64,000 nt of DNA from Haematobia irritans (GCF_050003625.1 NC_134401.1:91180852-91244851); one strand, 5' to 3'. Shown: positions 47,790-59,051, counted from the first letter of the stretch. Numbers and translations: made by a program. Notes: a model not told the origin generated them from the letters alone.

Positions 47790-49512
47790 CTTCCATTGAA
47801 AATGGGTCTAAAATGTGTAACAGTCTACCATATTTCCCCAACTCTGGTGTACGTATATATGGGAGCTATATGCAATCTGAACCAATTTTGACTAAATTTG
47901 ACATGCATAGTTAGAATAATAATTCTGCTATCTATGCGAAATTTCACGTAAATGGGAGTATAACTTTGGCCCACCTGGTCATATGAGTGCAAATCGGACG
48001 GGAGATATATATGGGAGCCATATCTAAATCTGAACCGATTTCAACCAAATTTGCCACAATTACCTATACTACTAAACGTACTCCTTGTGCGAAATTTGAA
48101 GCAAATCACGGCAAAACCCTGGAGTTTGAGGCCATATAAGTTCACATCGGACGAAAGATATATATGGGAGCTATATCTAAATCTGAATCGATTTTGACCA
48201 TATTTGGCACATACAATAGTATCGTTAAAAGTACCGCTTGTGCAAAATTTGAAGTAAGTCAGGGCAAAACTCTGGCTTTTAGGCCATATAAGTCCAAATC
48301 GGGCGAAAGATATATATGTGAGCTATATCTAAATCTGAACCGATTTTAACAAAATTTGAACTAAGTCAGGGCAAAACTCTGGCTTTTGAGACCATATAAG
48401 TCCAAATCGGGCGAAAGATATATATGTGAGCTATATCTAAATCTGAACCGATTTTAACAAAATTTGACACACTTAACGATACTATTAAACGTACCCCTTG
48501 TGAAAAATTTAAGCAAATCACAGCAAAACTCTGGCTTTTGTGGCCATATAAGTTCAAATCGGACGAAAGATATATATGGGAGCTATATCTAAATTTGAAC
48601 CGATTTCAATCAAATTTACCAAGCATTGGTAGAATGTCAATTCTACCCTCTGTGCAAAATTTCACGAAGATCGGTAGTAAACTTTGGCCTCTGTGGTCAT
48701 ATGAGTCTAAATCGGACGAAAGATATATATGGGAGCTATATCTAAATCTGAACCGATTTGGCTGATATTTTGCAAGATTTTCGAGATTCATAAAATATTT
48801 GGATGTACGGTGTTTCAAGAAAATCGGTTGATAAACACGCTAACTATGACCAAATCGGGGATAAATATATATCCCGAGAAAAAATTGAGAGATCTAATTT
48901 GATACAATTAGATATGAGTAGATCCGAAAAATGGTAAGATCTAATCATATCTAATTACTATGGAATTAGATCTGATCAGATCTCAAAATTGGCCTAGATC
49001 TAATGTCTTAGATGTAATTATATCTGTCCCTATATATTATTGGATCTGATGTTAGATCTGGTCATATATGAAATGATATACATTTATATCTAATTCTATC
49101 TCATCATATGTTGGTATATCTGCTTATATATAAAGGGGCCAATTTTGAGATCTAATCATATCTGATTAGATCCCTCAATTTTTACACGGGATGGCAGCTA
49201 TATCTAAATCTGAACCGATTTTTTCCAAAACCAATAGCGATTGCCTCTGTCCCAAGAAACGGCCCTATGCCAAATTGGAGGACGATCGGACTTAAATTGC
49301 GAGCTGTACTTTGTGCACAAAATTACATATACAGGCAGACGGACGGACAGACAGACAGACGGACATCGCTGAGTCGACTCAGAATTTAATTCTAAGCCGA
49401 TGGGTATACTAAAAGATGGGTCTATGACCACTATTTCTGGGCGTTACATACAAATGCACAAACTTATTATACCCTGTACCACAGTAGTGGTGAAGGATAT
49501 AAAAATTCTACG
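47790..49512 (+). repeat. family Y element, long copy
   Basis: The modules carry atcggacgaaagatatatat, gggagctatatctaaatctg and aaccgatttt. Module starts at 48149, 48301, 48409, 48561 and 48714 give spacings of 152, 108 (a deletion), 152 and 153 bp. The 3' part has cagacggacggacagacag, a ctcagaatttaattct block, and ends accacagtagtggtgaaggata. An AGATCTAAT-rich element interrupts it. Confidence 0.82.
48873..49190. mobile_element. AGATCTAAT-rich MITE
   Basis: The left end cccgagaaaaaattgagaga and the right end, reverse complement cccgtgtaaaaattgaggga, are imperfect TIRs. The interior is a string of variants of agatctaatcatatctaat in both orientations. Y sequence flanks it (aaatatatat / atggcagctatatc), consistent with a 2-bp AT duplication. 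Confidence 0.75.
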
Positions 49513-49659
49513 AGTCCATCGGAGGAAACCGTACCATTTACACCGATCATCTTTCAAGGATGCAAATTCATCTGAAAATCTAGACGTTAAGTATTATTAA
49601 TAAGAACTCTAAGAATCTGCAGTGGAAAAATATTGTGGTGAGGGTAAAGATTTCATGTC

Positions 49660-50178
49660 CTTGAAATACGAATGCGAATTTTCCATAGCATAGAAAGACG
49701 CATTTTTCGAGTCGAAAAGACGATAAACTTTTCAATGAAGTCGCTTTGTTTTTAAAGTTAAGAAATTCGATTTAAAAATTGGTATCTTAACTTGAAAGAA
49801 AAATTTTGTTTAGCTAAGGTCAACTGAAAAGATTTTCAAAAATAATGAAATTGTCTTTAAATTTGTTGAATTTTTTTATCGTGACTACAGAGCAAAAAAG
49901 CTTTCAAAGACGTTTTTACTTGAAACATAGCATAATTTCTACTCAAAGTCGGCTCTGAATTTGGTAATTTAATTTGTCATTAACTCTTTTTTTGAGGTCT
50001 TTGATAGCAATTAAAATTTGTTTCCTAGAATCAAGTACGCAATACTCAAATTTAAAAGAGAATTGTGTCTTAAAGGTATCCTTAGTTCAATTCCACGCAT
50101 CTTTGGCTCGGAATCAATTCCAAAATCAATAGTGTAAAGAAAATATATTTGTAACCTGGCGTACTTTTTTTTCAGTGT
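49660..50178 (+). repeat. family V repeat
   Basis: It parallels 45156-46078 without the SINE and ends cttttttttcagtgtataat. It has no coding potential. Confidence 0.6.
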
Positions 50179-50179
50179 A

Positions 50180-51006
50180 TAATTTACAACAGACCAAAAA
50201 GGTTTCCACCCTTTTTTATGCATAGTAAAAGTCATAATATGACAACATAGCTGTAGTACATGTGGTGGTCCGTCCGAAATTTCTTTCTATAAGATTTGAC
50301 CCAGTCGAACTTTCGACCGCATGTCCTTGGTTTCTGTGGCTTTTCAATACAATACCTTAACTGAACTTAATCGAATTTTATTCTTACGTATATTCTGGTT
50401 AAGAATTTAAATGGAAAATTCATAAGAAAGAAAATAATAAAATAACGACTTGCCACCGTAGTAGTTGAAGGAGGTGGATTGTACTACAGGTTTCCAATAC
50501 TTGATTGTTACCAAAATTTCCCTCCCGTAAACGATCAATAATAAATTTGCTCACCCCCCCAAAAAAAGGAGCTTTATTGTGATGAGAATGTGGTACAAAA
50601 AAAATAAATTCAATTTATTTTTACTTCCACTCGTCTTGGCATACATTTTCAAGAGTCTGTATAATTTTCTTCATGTCAAATGCAAAAACTTTGCTCGTCT
50701 TGCAAGACAATAAAAAAAATGAAAGAATGCGATGGAAATTGCCACAAAATTGAAACCCATCATAAAAGAATGAGAAAACACATTGAGGTTTATTTATCAG
50801 AAAGAAGTCGATTATATGTAAATTTATAGATTTTATTTAATATGTAATTTCATTATATTCTTCAACGAGAATAGGGACTTTATGGGCGAAATTTCAACAC
50901 GTGTAATTTTGTTTATACGAGAGCTATATATGTCGATATTTCGAATCCATTTATTCATGTCCATTTGGTGGAGGTTTCTATAGTCTTGACTGATTAGGAC
51001 ACAACA
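50180..51006. other. unassigned AT-rich sequence
   Basis: I see no gene, RNA or repeat that I can name here. The region ends at the TA target of mariner 1. Confidence 0.4.
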
Positions 51007-51008
51007 TA

Positions 51009-52224
51009 ACAGGTTGACTGACAGGTCCCCGGTCTGACACATAGATGGCGTCTCTAGTATTAAATGCATATTATTTTTATATAGTAACAACCTTCAAATG
51101 ATTCGTGTCAAAATTTGACGTCTGTAAGTCAATTAGTTTGTGAGATAGAGCGTCTTTTGTGAAGCAACTTTTGTTATTGTGAAAAAACTTGAAAACAAGG
51201 AATTTTGTTTTGATAAAATACTGTTTTCTGAAGGGGAAAAATACGGTGTAAGCAAAAACTTGGCTTGATAATGAGTTTCCGGACTCTGCTCAAGGGAAAT
51301 CAACAATAATTGATTGGTATGCAAAATTCAAGCGTGGTGAAATGAGCACGGAGGACGGTGAACGCAGTGGACGCCCGAAAGAGGTGGTTACCGACGAAAA
51401 CATGAAAAAAATCCACAAAATGATTTTGAATGACCGTAAAATGAAGTTGATCGAGATAGCAGAGGCCTTAAAGATATCAAAGGAACGTGTTGTTCATATC
51501 ATTCATCAATATTTGGATATGCGGAAGCTCTGCGCAAAATGGGTGCCGCGCGAGCTCACATTTGACCAAAAACAACAACGTGTTGATGATTCTGAGCGGT
51601 GTTTGCAGCTGTTAACTCGTAATACACCAGAGTTTTTCCGTCGATATGTGACAATGGATGAAACATGGCTCCATCACTACACTCCTGAGTCCAATCGACA
51701 GTCGGCTGAGTGGACAGCGACCGGTGAACCGTCTCCGAAGCGTGGAAAGACTCAAAAGTCCGCTGGCAAAGTAATGGCCTCTGTGTTTTGGGATGCGCAT
51801 GGAATAATTTTTATCGATTATCTCGAGAAGGGGAAAACCATCAACAGTGACTATTATATGACGTTATTGGAGCGTTTGAAGGTGTTGTTCCACCAAGACA
51901 ACGCACCGTGCCACAAGCCATTGAGAACGATGGGAAAAATTCAGGAATTGGACTTCGAATTGCTTCCCCAACCACCGTATTCTCCAGACCTCAAAAGGAT
52001 GCTCGCAGGGAATAAATTTGGCTGCAATGAAGAGGTGATCGCCGAAACTGAGGCCTATTTTGAGGCAAAACCGAAGGAGTACTACCAAAATGGTATCAAA
52101 AAATTGGAAGGACGTTATAATCGTTGTATCGCTCTTGAAGGGAACTATGTTGAATAATAAAAACGAATTTTGACAAAAAAAAGTGTTTCTCTTTGTTAGA
52201 CCGGGGACTTATCAGCCAAACTGT
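51009..52224 (+). mobile_element. Himar1-like mariner copy 1
   Basis: TA at 51007-51008 and 52225-52226 flanks ~27-bp inverted ends (acaggttgactgacaggtcc at the left; reverse complement acagtttggctgataagtcc at the right). At 1216 bp it is a little shorter than the family's ~1.3 kb because of internal deletions. The right end is close to the Himar1 terminal repeat, and the left has a few substitutions. Confidence 0.95.
51187..52157 (+). pseudogene. Himar1-like mariner transposase, inactive
   Basis: DD34D transposase, readable from 51342 (MSTEDGERSGRPKEVVTDEN). Upstream, the normal ATG is lost (ttgaaaac) and a TAA interrupts the N-terminus near 51255. Present are the helix-turn-helix region (EIAEALKISKERVVHIIHQY), WVPRELTFDQ, the first Asp in TMDETWLHHY and the second in FHQDNAPCHK. 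Two in-frame deletions stand out. About 14 codons are missing between LLERLK and VLFHQDN, and 11 codons between PPYSPDL and KRMLAG, removing the third catalytic Asp. The protein cannot be an active transposase. Confidence 0.93.
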
Positions 52225-52379
52225 TATGTATTATACAATATATAATGGTTAAATTGGAACTTTATCAATATTTATTCTTTAGGCCTGTGCTAAACGGCAC
52301 TGTAGGTTAGGTTACCCAGCAAAAAAAAATTGGAAGGGACCACCTAAAAAAATTTCCTTTGAATAAGTTTTAGAAAGTA

Positions 52380-53008
52380 CACTCACAAAAAAAGTTTACT
52401 TGGATCCAACGATTCTGACTTTGGTATTGATTCGGGGCCAAAGATGCGGCTTCTTTAAACTAAAGAAATTTTTTAGCGATCTATCTGCTTTAAATCTAGG
52501 ACCAATAAAATTAAAATTAGAATATAGATCTCATTTATCAATTTTTCATTCTCTTTTCGCGTTTTATTAATAAAGGTACTCACGTACAAACAAATGTCAG
52601 TTTAAAAATTTAAATTATAACGGATACTTCAAAGTAAAGAACATTTTCTTAATTCCAAAAAAAAAAAACTTTAAACCAAAGATGCTAAATCCTCATAATA
52701 AGTCTTAGGCTATATTTGAAGCGTTTCTGTCTTAAATCTAAAGTTTCAATATTTCATTTAAGGACAATTTCTTTAAATCAAAAATGTGTTACTTTGCTTT
52801 AAGGAAAATTAGCCTTAGTTCAAAGACATGCGACTTTAACGGAAGTTTACAAAATTGTATCCTAAATTTAATGAAAAAAAATTTTGAAACTTTATTTTAA
52901 TTAAAAATTCATTATTTTAAAGAAATTTGTCCTTAATATTTTGTAAATTTCGAATCCTAAAATTTAGCTAGCGAAATCTTTAATATCACGAAAATATTTT
53001 TTTCAGTG
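52380..53008. mobile_element. V-related TIR element
   Basis: TA at 52378-52379 and 53009-53010 flanks ends cactcacaaaaaaag and atttttttcagtg, which are imperfect inverted repeats. The interior is AT-rich with V words (gattcggggccaaagatgcg, ctaaagaaatttttt). No coding region is present. Confidence 0.5.
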
Positions 53009-53185
53009 TATGCTATTTGGCCGTTTTTATGAAAATTAAAATTTTGGACAATTAAGTATCGTCAAAAAGAATAGAAAATCAAAACAAAGTAACTAAATAA
53101 ATAAGTAAAAGAAGTGATTAACGTAGAAAGTCGGGACAAAAATACGCCTTCTCTTTTTTAGCGACCTATCTGGCTTACAATCTAG

Positions 53186-53868
53186 GTTAAAACAAGTATA
53201 TACGGCTGTAAGTTCGGCCAGGCCGAATCTTATGTACCCTCCACCACACAGAGAAAAATATCACCAAAATATTTCCAATTAAAAAGTTAATTGAAGTTGA
53301 AAATTTTTTCAATTAATAAATTAATTGATACAATTAACTTTTTAATCATGATAGAAACATTAAGTTAATTAAGTCAATGGTTGAAACTTTTAAAATGTTT
53401 AATTAAAAAACTAATTGATTAATTAAAAAGTTAATTGATACAATGTTTAATTAATTAATTAATTGATACAATTTTAATTAAAAATGTATTTCAAACAATC
53501 ATTTGTTAATCCAAATAAAAACTCTAAGCCAATCTAACTAAGTAATTAAAAATAGTTACCTTTTTTAATTAATAAACTAATTGCGTTTTGTAATCAACAT
53601 CAATTAAATTTTTAATTGATTCAATTAAAAAATTAATTGACTTTTGCTGAACAAATCAATTAATTTTTTAATCAAGAATTTTTTCTATGCCCAATTGAAA
53701 CTGTGATTGATACTATCATTTTCGTGACATATCAACTAAAAAATTAATTGGATCAATTAATTTGGTGATTGAATCAAAAAAAAAATTTTTTGTGTGCATG
53801 GATGGCATAGAAACTTGTACTAAAGCCTGTCATCCACAATCGAATTAATTGGGGGTATATATTAAATA
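53186..53868 (+). mobile_element. family X 5' end split by an AATTAA element
   Basis: acaagtatatacggctgtaag...taccctccacca (53190-53246) continues at 53797 as catggatggcatagaaac...cacaatcgaattaattgggg. Only the 5' block of this X copy is present, and a second X begins directly at 53869. Confidence 0.8.
53247..53796. mobile_element. 550-bp AATTAA-rich TIR element
   Basis: The ends cacagagaaaaatatcacc and ggtgattgaatc...ttttgtgtg are imperfect inverted repeats. CA flanks both sides (53245-53246 and 53797-53798), in place of the TA used by the related families. The interior is a string of ttaattga / tcaattaa words in both orientations. Confidence 0.75.
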
Positions 53869-54408
53869 AAAACAAGTATATAAGGCTGTAAGTTCGGTCA
53901 GGCCGAAGCTTATGTACCCTCCACCATGGATTGCGTAGAAACTTCTACTAAAGACTGTCATCCACAATCGAATAATAGTTAATAATAGTCGATTGTGGAT
54001 GACAGTCTTTAGTAGAAGTTTCTACGCAATCCATGGTGGAGGGTACATAAGCTTCGGCCTGACCGAACTTACAGCCTTATATACTTGTTTTTATTTAATA
54101 TATACCCCCAATTAATTCGATTGTGGATGACAGGCTTTAGTACAAGTTTCTATGCCATCCATGCACACAAAAATTTTTTTTTTTGATTCAATCACCAAAT
54201 TAATTGATCCAATTAATTTTTTAGTTGATATGTCACGAAAATGATAGTATCAATCACAGTTTTAATTGGGCATAGAAAAAATTCTTGATTAAAAAATTAA
54301 TTGATTTGTTCAGCAAAAGTCAATTAATTTTTTAATTGAATCAATTAAAAATTTAATTGATGTTGATTACAAAACGCAATTAGTTTATTAATTAAAAAAG
54401 GTAACTAT
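53552..54408. repeat. inverted duplication, 420-bp arms, 17-bp spacer
   Basis: The left arm 53552-53971 and right arm 53989-54408 are reverse complements with no net indel; by eye I found only a couple of differences. The spacer is 53972-53988 (ataatagttaataatag). The arms hold the right half of the AATTAA element, the X fragment after it, and the 5' end of the next X copy. After the right arm the X copy resumes at acacttgccgatggcaagg. Confidence 0.95.
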
Positions 54409-55803
54409 TATTATAATATTATTACACTTGCCGATGGCAAGGTATCTTAAAACTTCCTAACACCGTCTTCTAAATTACAAGGTAGTCCATACGTAGTATA
54501 CATTTAACTAAAAAGGCCGATTAAATACGAATATAATTAAGTTTAAAGTTTCTATAGAAATAAAATTTTGACAAAATAAAATTTTGACAACATTTTCTAT
54601 AGGAGTAAAATTTGGAAAAAATTTTCTATAGAAATAAAATTTGGAAAACAATTTCTATAGAAATAAAATTTTGACAAAATTTTATATAGAAATAAAATTT
54701 TGACAAAATTTTCTATAGAAATACAATTTTTACAAAATTGTCTATAGAAATAAAATTTTGACAAAATTTTCTATAGAAATAAAATTTTGACAAAATTTTC
54801 TATAGAAATAACATTTTGACAATGTTTTCCATAAAAATAAAATTTTGGTAGATTATTTTTGGCTCGAGTGGCAACCATGAATATGAACCGATATGGACCA
54901 ATTTTTGTGTGATTGGGGATCGGCTATATAACTATAGACCGATATGGACCAATTTTGGCATGGATATTAGCGGCCTTATACTAACACCACGTTGCAAATT
55001 TCAACCGGATCGGATGAATTTTGCTCCTCCAAGAGGCTCCGGAAGACAAATCTGGGAATCGATTTAAATGGGGGCTATATAAAATTATGGACCTATGTGG
55101 ACCAATTTTTGCATGGTTGTTAGAGACCATATACTAACATCATGTACCAAATTTCAGCCGGATCGGATGAAATTTGCTTCTCTGAGAGGCTCCGCAAGCC
55201 AAATCTGGGGATCGGTTTATATGGGGGCTATATATAATTATGGACCGATATGGACCAACTTTTTTGTAGTTGTTGGAGAGCATATACTAATACCATGTAC
55301 CAAATTTCAGCCTAATCGGATGAAATTTGCTTCTCTTAGAGGCTCCGCAAGCCAAATCTGGGGATCGGTTTATATGGGAGCTATATATAATTATAGACCG
55401 ATATGAACCAATTTTTGCATGGTTGTTAGAGACCATATACCAACACCATGTACCAAATTTCAACCGGATCGGGTGAATTTTGCTCTTCCAAGAGGCTCTG
55501 CAAGCCAAATCTGAGCGTGGGTTTATATGGGGGCTATACGTAAAAGTGGTCCTATATGGCCCATTTGCAATACCATCCGACCTACATTAATAGCAACTAC
55601 TTGTGCTAAGTTTGAAGTCGATAGCTTGTTTCGTTCGGAAGTTAGCGTGATTTCAACAGACGGACGGACGGGCGTGCTTAGATCGACTCAGAATTTCACC
55701 ACGACCCAGAATATATATACTTTATGGGGTCTTAGAGCAATATTTCGATGTGTTACAAACGGAATGATATACCCTCCACCATTCTATGGTGGAGGGTATA
55801 AAA
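53869..55803 (+). mobile_element. family X copy carrying the inverted duplication
   Basis: The 5' end is acaagtatataaggctg. After cacaatcga it is broken by the fold-back and resumes at ~54428. It then shows the 29-bp tract (54547-54846), modules, and the terminal block. Near the end ataccctccaccattctatg and the following ggtggagggtat form a small perfect hairpin. Frames at 55095-55406 and 55527-55859 are module and end translations. Confidence 0.88.
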
Positions 55804-55911
55804 AATTTAAATTAGGATACAACAATTTTTTACGACGGAGCCCACTGTGCCAAAACTAAGCCGCGCCCGGTATTGAGACTAGGTTCATTGGAAATGGCTT
55901 GAGCTCAGCTT

Positions 55912-56218
55912 TATTTGCAGGTTGACTGTCTGAGTATATATTAATGCCAATATTTGTTGGAACATTACTTCTCAGCCAATTCACCACCTCTCTTATTGCC
56001 AATATTTCAGCCTGAAAAACACTGCAGTGATTAGACAATCTTTTCGCTATTTGAATTTCCAGATCTTTAGTATATACTCCGAACCCCACGTGTCCATTCA
56101 ATTTGGAGCCATCAGTATAGAAATCTATATATCTTTTATTCCCCGGGGTCTGCGTACACCACGCGTCACTGTTGGGAATTAGAGTGTCAAACTTATTGTA
56201 GAAAAGTGGTTTTAAATC
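55912..56218 (-). pseudogene. RNase H LINE fragment C
   Basis: The minus strand reads FGVYTKDLEIQIAKRLSNHC, then VNWLRSNVPTNIGINIYSDSQ, the start of the same RNase H domain as LINE copy A. It stops at the SDSQPA motif with unrelated sequence to its left, so both the C-terminus and the tail are missing. This copy lacks the stops seen in copy A over the shared part. Confidence 0.8.
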
Positions 56219-56219
56219 A

Positions 56220-57236
56220 TTAAATCATGATAATATTTTAGTTAATCTTTTTTAAATTCCAAGTATATCCTTTGTTCTAGTTTTTCACAGACAATAATAT
56301 GCGGATGCATGACATTTAATCAAACATGTACCTTGCCATGTAGGGTGAAATAAATCTCAGAAAATAAAACGAATGAATGAATTAAAATAAGAAAAAAAGA
56401 ACAAAATTGGATTATTTGTTCATTGAATTTACAGCTCAAATTTTGATCCTGTGAATTTTCCAGAGAATATGAATCAATTTGCATTGTAGTAGGATATGAC
56501 TTTCGATTTCTGTGTTGTATATTTTTCCTTTTTATTTTGGGGATCTTATATCAACCCGACTTACAGACAAAAGAAATTCCATTGTGTCTGTTGCATTTGC
56601 CGCAATTTCTGCTGTTGCTTCTCCGGTGGCCCGGCTACCATATGTGCGCTGCCAATATGCAACTGAGTAAATAAAATCTACATTTGTTCGCTTGCCAATG
56701 TTTATTCACATTTTTTTTTTTTGTTTGATTGGCTGTGATTTTTATTTTCTGGGAAATGATATCCTTTCAGAGTAAGCCTGAATATAAAATATCAATGAGT
56801 ACACAATGTATGTCCAGTTTGAAAGAAATAAAAAAATGAAGGAATGCAATTCTCCGTTCAGCCGAAACGAAGTTTATTTATACATTTTCATGGATTTGTC
56901 TTACTAGGATGGTGTATAAAAAATCTGCAATAAAATCAAGATTGGATTACAAAACAAATTTGAAATAAAGTATTTATTTTCAAAAAATTAAATGCAGGTA
57001 TAAAGTTTTTCCTGAAATGCGAAAAGTTGGCAAATGCGAAAAATATGCTTTGAGCTATACTATAGATGAAAAGTTTATCGTCGTTTGGACAAGGAAAAAA
57101 CTTTATATCAGAGAAATACATTTTCTATCCTTAGCAAAAATTGTATTTTAAGGAGATGAAATCTTTATCCTCAGAACAATATTTTTTTCGAAAAAATCTA
57201 AACTGATTATGAAATTTATTGTTATTTCCCACAGTT
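56220..57236. other. unassigned sequence
   Basis: No gene is supported. A GC-richer patch at 56560-56660 (gcatttgccgcaatttctgc, tggcccggctaccatatgtg) looks single-copy. From 56900 to 57200 V-like words appear. Confidence 0.35.
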
Positions 57237-57393
57237 TTTATACCCTCCACCATAGGATGGGGGTATATTAACTTTGTAATTTCGTTTGTAACACATCAAA
57301 ATATTGCTCTAAGACCCCATAAAGTATATATATACTGGGTCGTGGTGAAATTCTGAGTCGATCTGAGCATGTCCGTCCGTCCATCCGTCTGTT

Positions 57394-58048
57394 AGGTTAA
57401 GGTTAGGTTAAAGTGGCAGCCCGATTAAGATTCAGGCTCACTTAGACTATTCAGTCCATTGTGATACCACATTAACTAAAAGTACCTATTACATATGGGC
57501 ACTTCTAGTTTTAACCGTTGAACCTTCTCGATTATTTTCTTCTGTTGAACCAACCAGATCGTTCCAAAAACATTAGCAGACTGCTTAAGTTAACGTTTTC
57601 CAAGTCCGCTAGTAATCTGAAGCTATATGCCCCTAAAATTTGCTTACGCCTTACACAAAATGCAGGACACTCACACAAGAGGTGTTTTATTGATTCCTTT
57701 TCCTCCGCATTATGACAGCTCATACAATAGTCATTATACTTCGCACCAATAGTTTTTGCAAAATCGCCTATCAGGCAGCGACCCGTTATAGCAGATATCA
57801 GGAGTGATATCTGGCGTCTCGAGAACACTAGCATATCTAGTGTGCGGTTTAAGTTTAAATGGGGCCATATTTGCTTGGTGTCGTTACAACCCTTACAATT
57901 CTCCCATCGAACATTTGCCATCATGACAGCCTTCTCACGCAGTAAGAGCTTGCAGGTAGCCAGAGGCACACCAACAGATTCTAGTTCCCCTGGAATATGT
58001 AAGGTAGTTCCTGGCCTTGCTAGCTCATCTGCTTCGCAGTTCCCCGGT
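57394..58048 (-). pseudogene. RNase H LINE copy B, 5'-truncated, 11-bp TSD
   Basis: It is flanked by atccgtctgtt at 57383-57393 and 58049-58059. The minus strand encodes the last ~150 residues without a stop: the end of the RNase H domain, MANVRWENCKGCNDTKQIWP, FSRRQISLLISAITGRCLIG, the cluster CMSCHNAEE...LLCECPAFC (an extra Cys relative to copy A), and the end SGWFNRRK. A ~150-bp 3' UTR follows, ending cgggctgccactttaacctaacctt-like. The start is a 5' truncation, as in abortive target-primed reverse transcription. Confidence 0.93.
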
Positions 58049-58477
58049 ATCCGTCTGTTGGAATCACGCTAACTTCCGAACGAAACAAGCTATGGACTTG
58101 AAACTTGGCACAAGTAGTTGTTATTGATGTAGGTCGGATGGTATTGCAAATGGACCATATCGGTCCACTTTTACGTATAGCCCCCATATAAACGGGCCCC
58201 CAAATTTGGCTTGCGATTGCTCTAAGAGGAGCAAATTTCATCCGATCCGGCTGAAATTTGGTACAAGGTGTTGGTATATGGTCTCTAACAACCATGCAAA
58301 AATTGGTCCACATCGGTCCATAATTATATATAGCCCCCATATAAACCGATCCCCAGATTTGGCTTTCGGAGCCTCAAAAAGAACAAATTTCATCGATCCC
58401 CAGATTTGGCTTGCGGAGCCTCAGAGAGATGCAAATTTCATCCGATCTGGCTGAAATTTGGTACATGATGTTGGCAT

Positions 58478-59051
58478 CAGGGTTGGCCTGTCACAAACTG
58501 TGACTTTTGCGACATACATTTGCGACGGTATAATACGTATGTCGCAAAAGTCGTAAACCTGCTGTAGAAAAACAAATTTTGAATAGAAGAAATCCTGAAC
58601 ATTTTTTAATTTAGTTTGACAGCATTCGCTGTGAGTTTCTGCCGAAATTTGTGAAAGTTTTCCCATGATCAAGCCTATTTTCTTAGGTGGTATCGAAATT
58701 CCCGTTGGTGAGTGTGCAAAATACCTTGGGGTTATATTGGACAGGAGACTGAACTTAAAGCTAAGAAAGGACGAGAAAATCCACGGTTACCCTGAACTCG
58801 TGCAAAAGGCAATAGGGAAAATGTGGGGACTAAAACCGAAAATTGTGAACATTCCTAAGAATTGAAACTTCTCGCACATACCATCGTCTTGGATATCATC
58901 GAATTCGCTGCCTAGCTGACGCGACTAAAGTATTTTCAGTTTGCGACTTTTGTTACTTTTTTCTACATTTACGACGCGTATGTGACGTTTACGACGTTTA
59001 CAACTTTGCGACAGTCGCAAACCTAAAAGAGTTTGATACAGACCATCTATG
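58478..59051. mobile_element. 574-bp hAT-like element with 8-bp TSD
   Basis: gttggcat flanks it at 58470-58477 and 59052-59059, and X reads straight across when it is removed. The imperfect TIRs are cagggttggcctgtcacaaa and, reverse complement, catagatggtctgtatcaaa. The subterminal parts share ttgcgac and related words in inverted order. The CAGGG start and 8-bp duplication suggest hAT. Instead of a transposase it holds an RT fragment. Confidence 0.8.
58665..58865 (+). pseudogene. LINE reverse transcriptase fragment inside hAT-like element
   Basis: The frame reads FLGGIEIPVGECAKYLGVIL, then DRRLNLKLRKDEKI and KAIGKMWGLKPKIV. This is the region between the RT palm/thumb and RNase H domain in I/Jockey-type LINEs (KYLGVxLDxxL, WGLKP). 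It is cut at both ends and shorter than the intact region. It may derive from the same LINE as copies A-C, but they do not overlap here. Confidence 0.78.
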
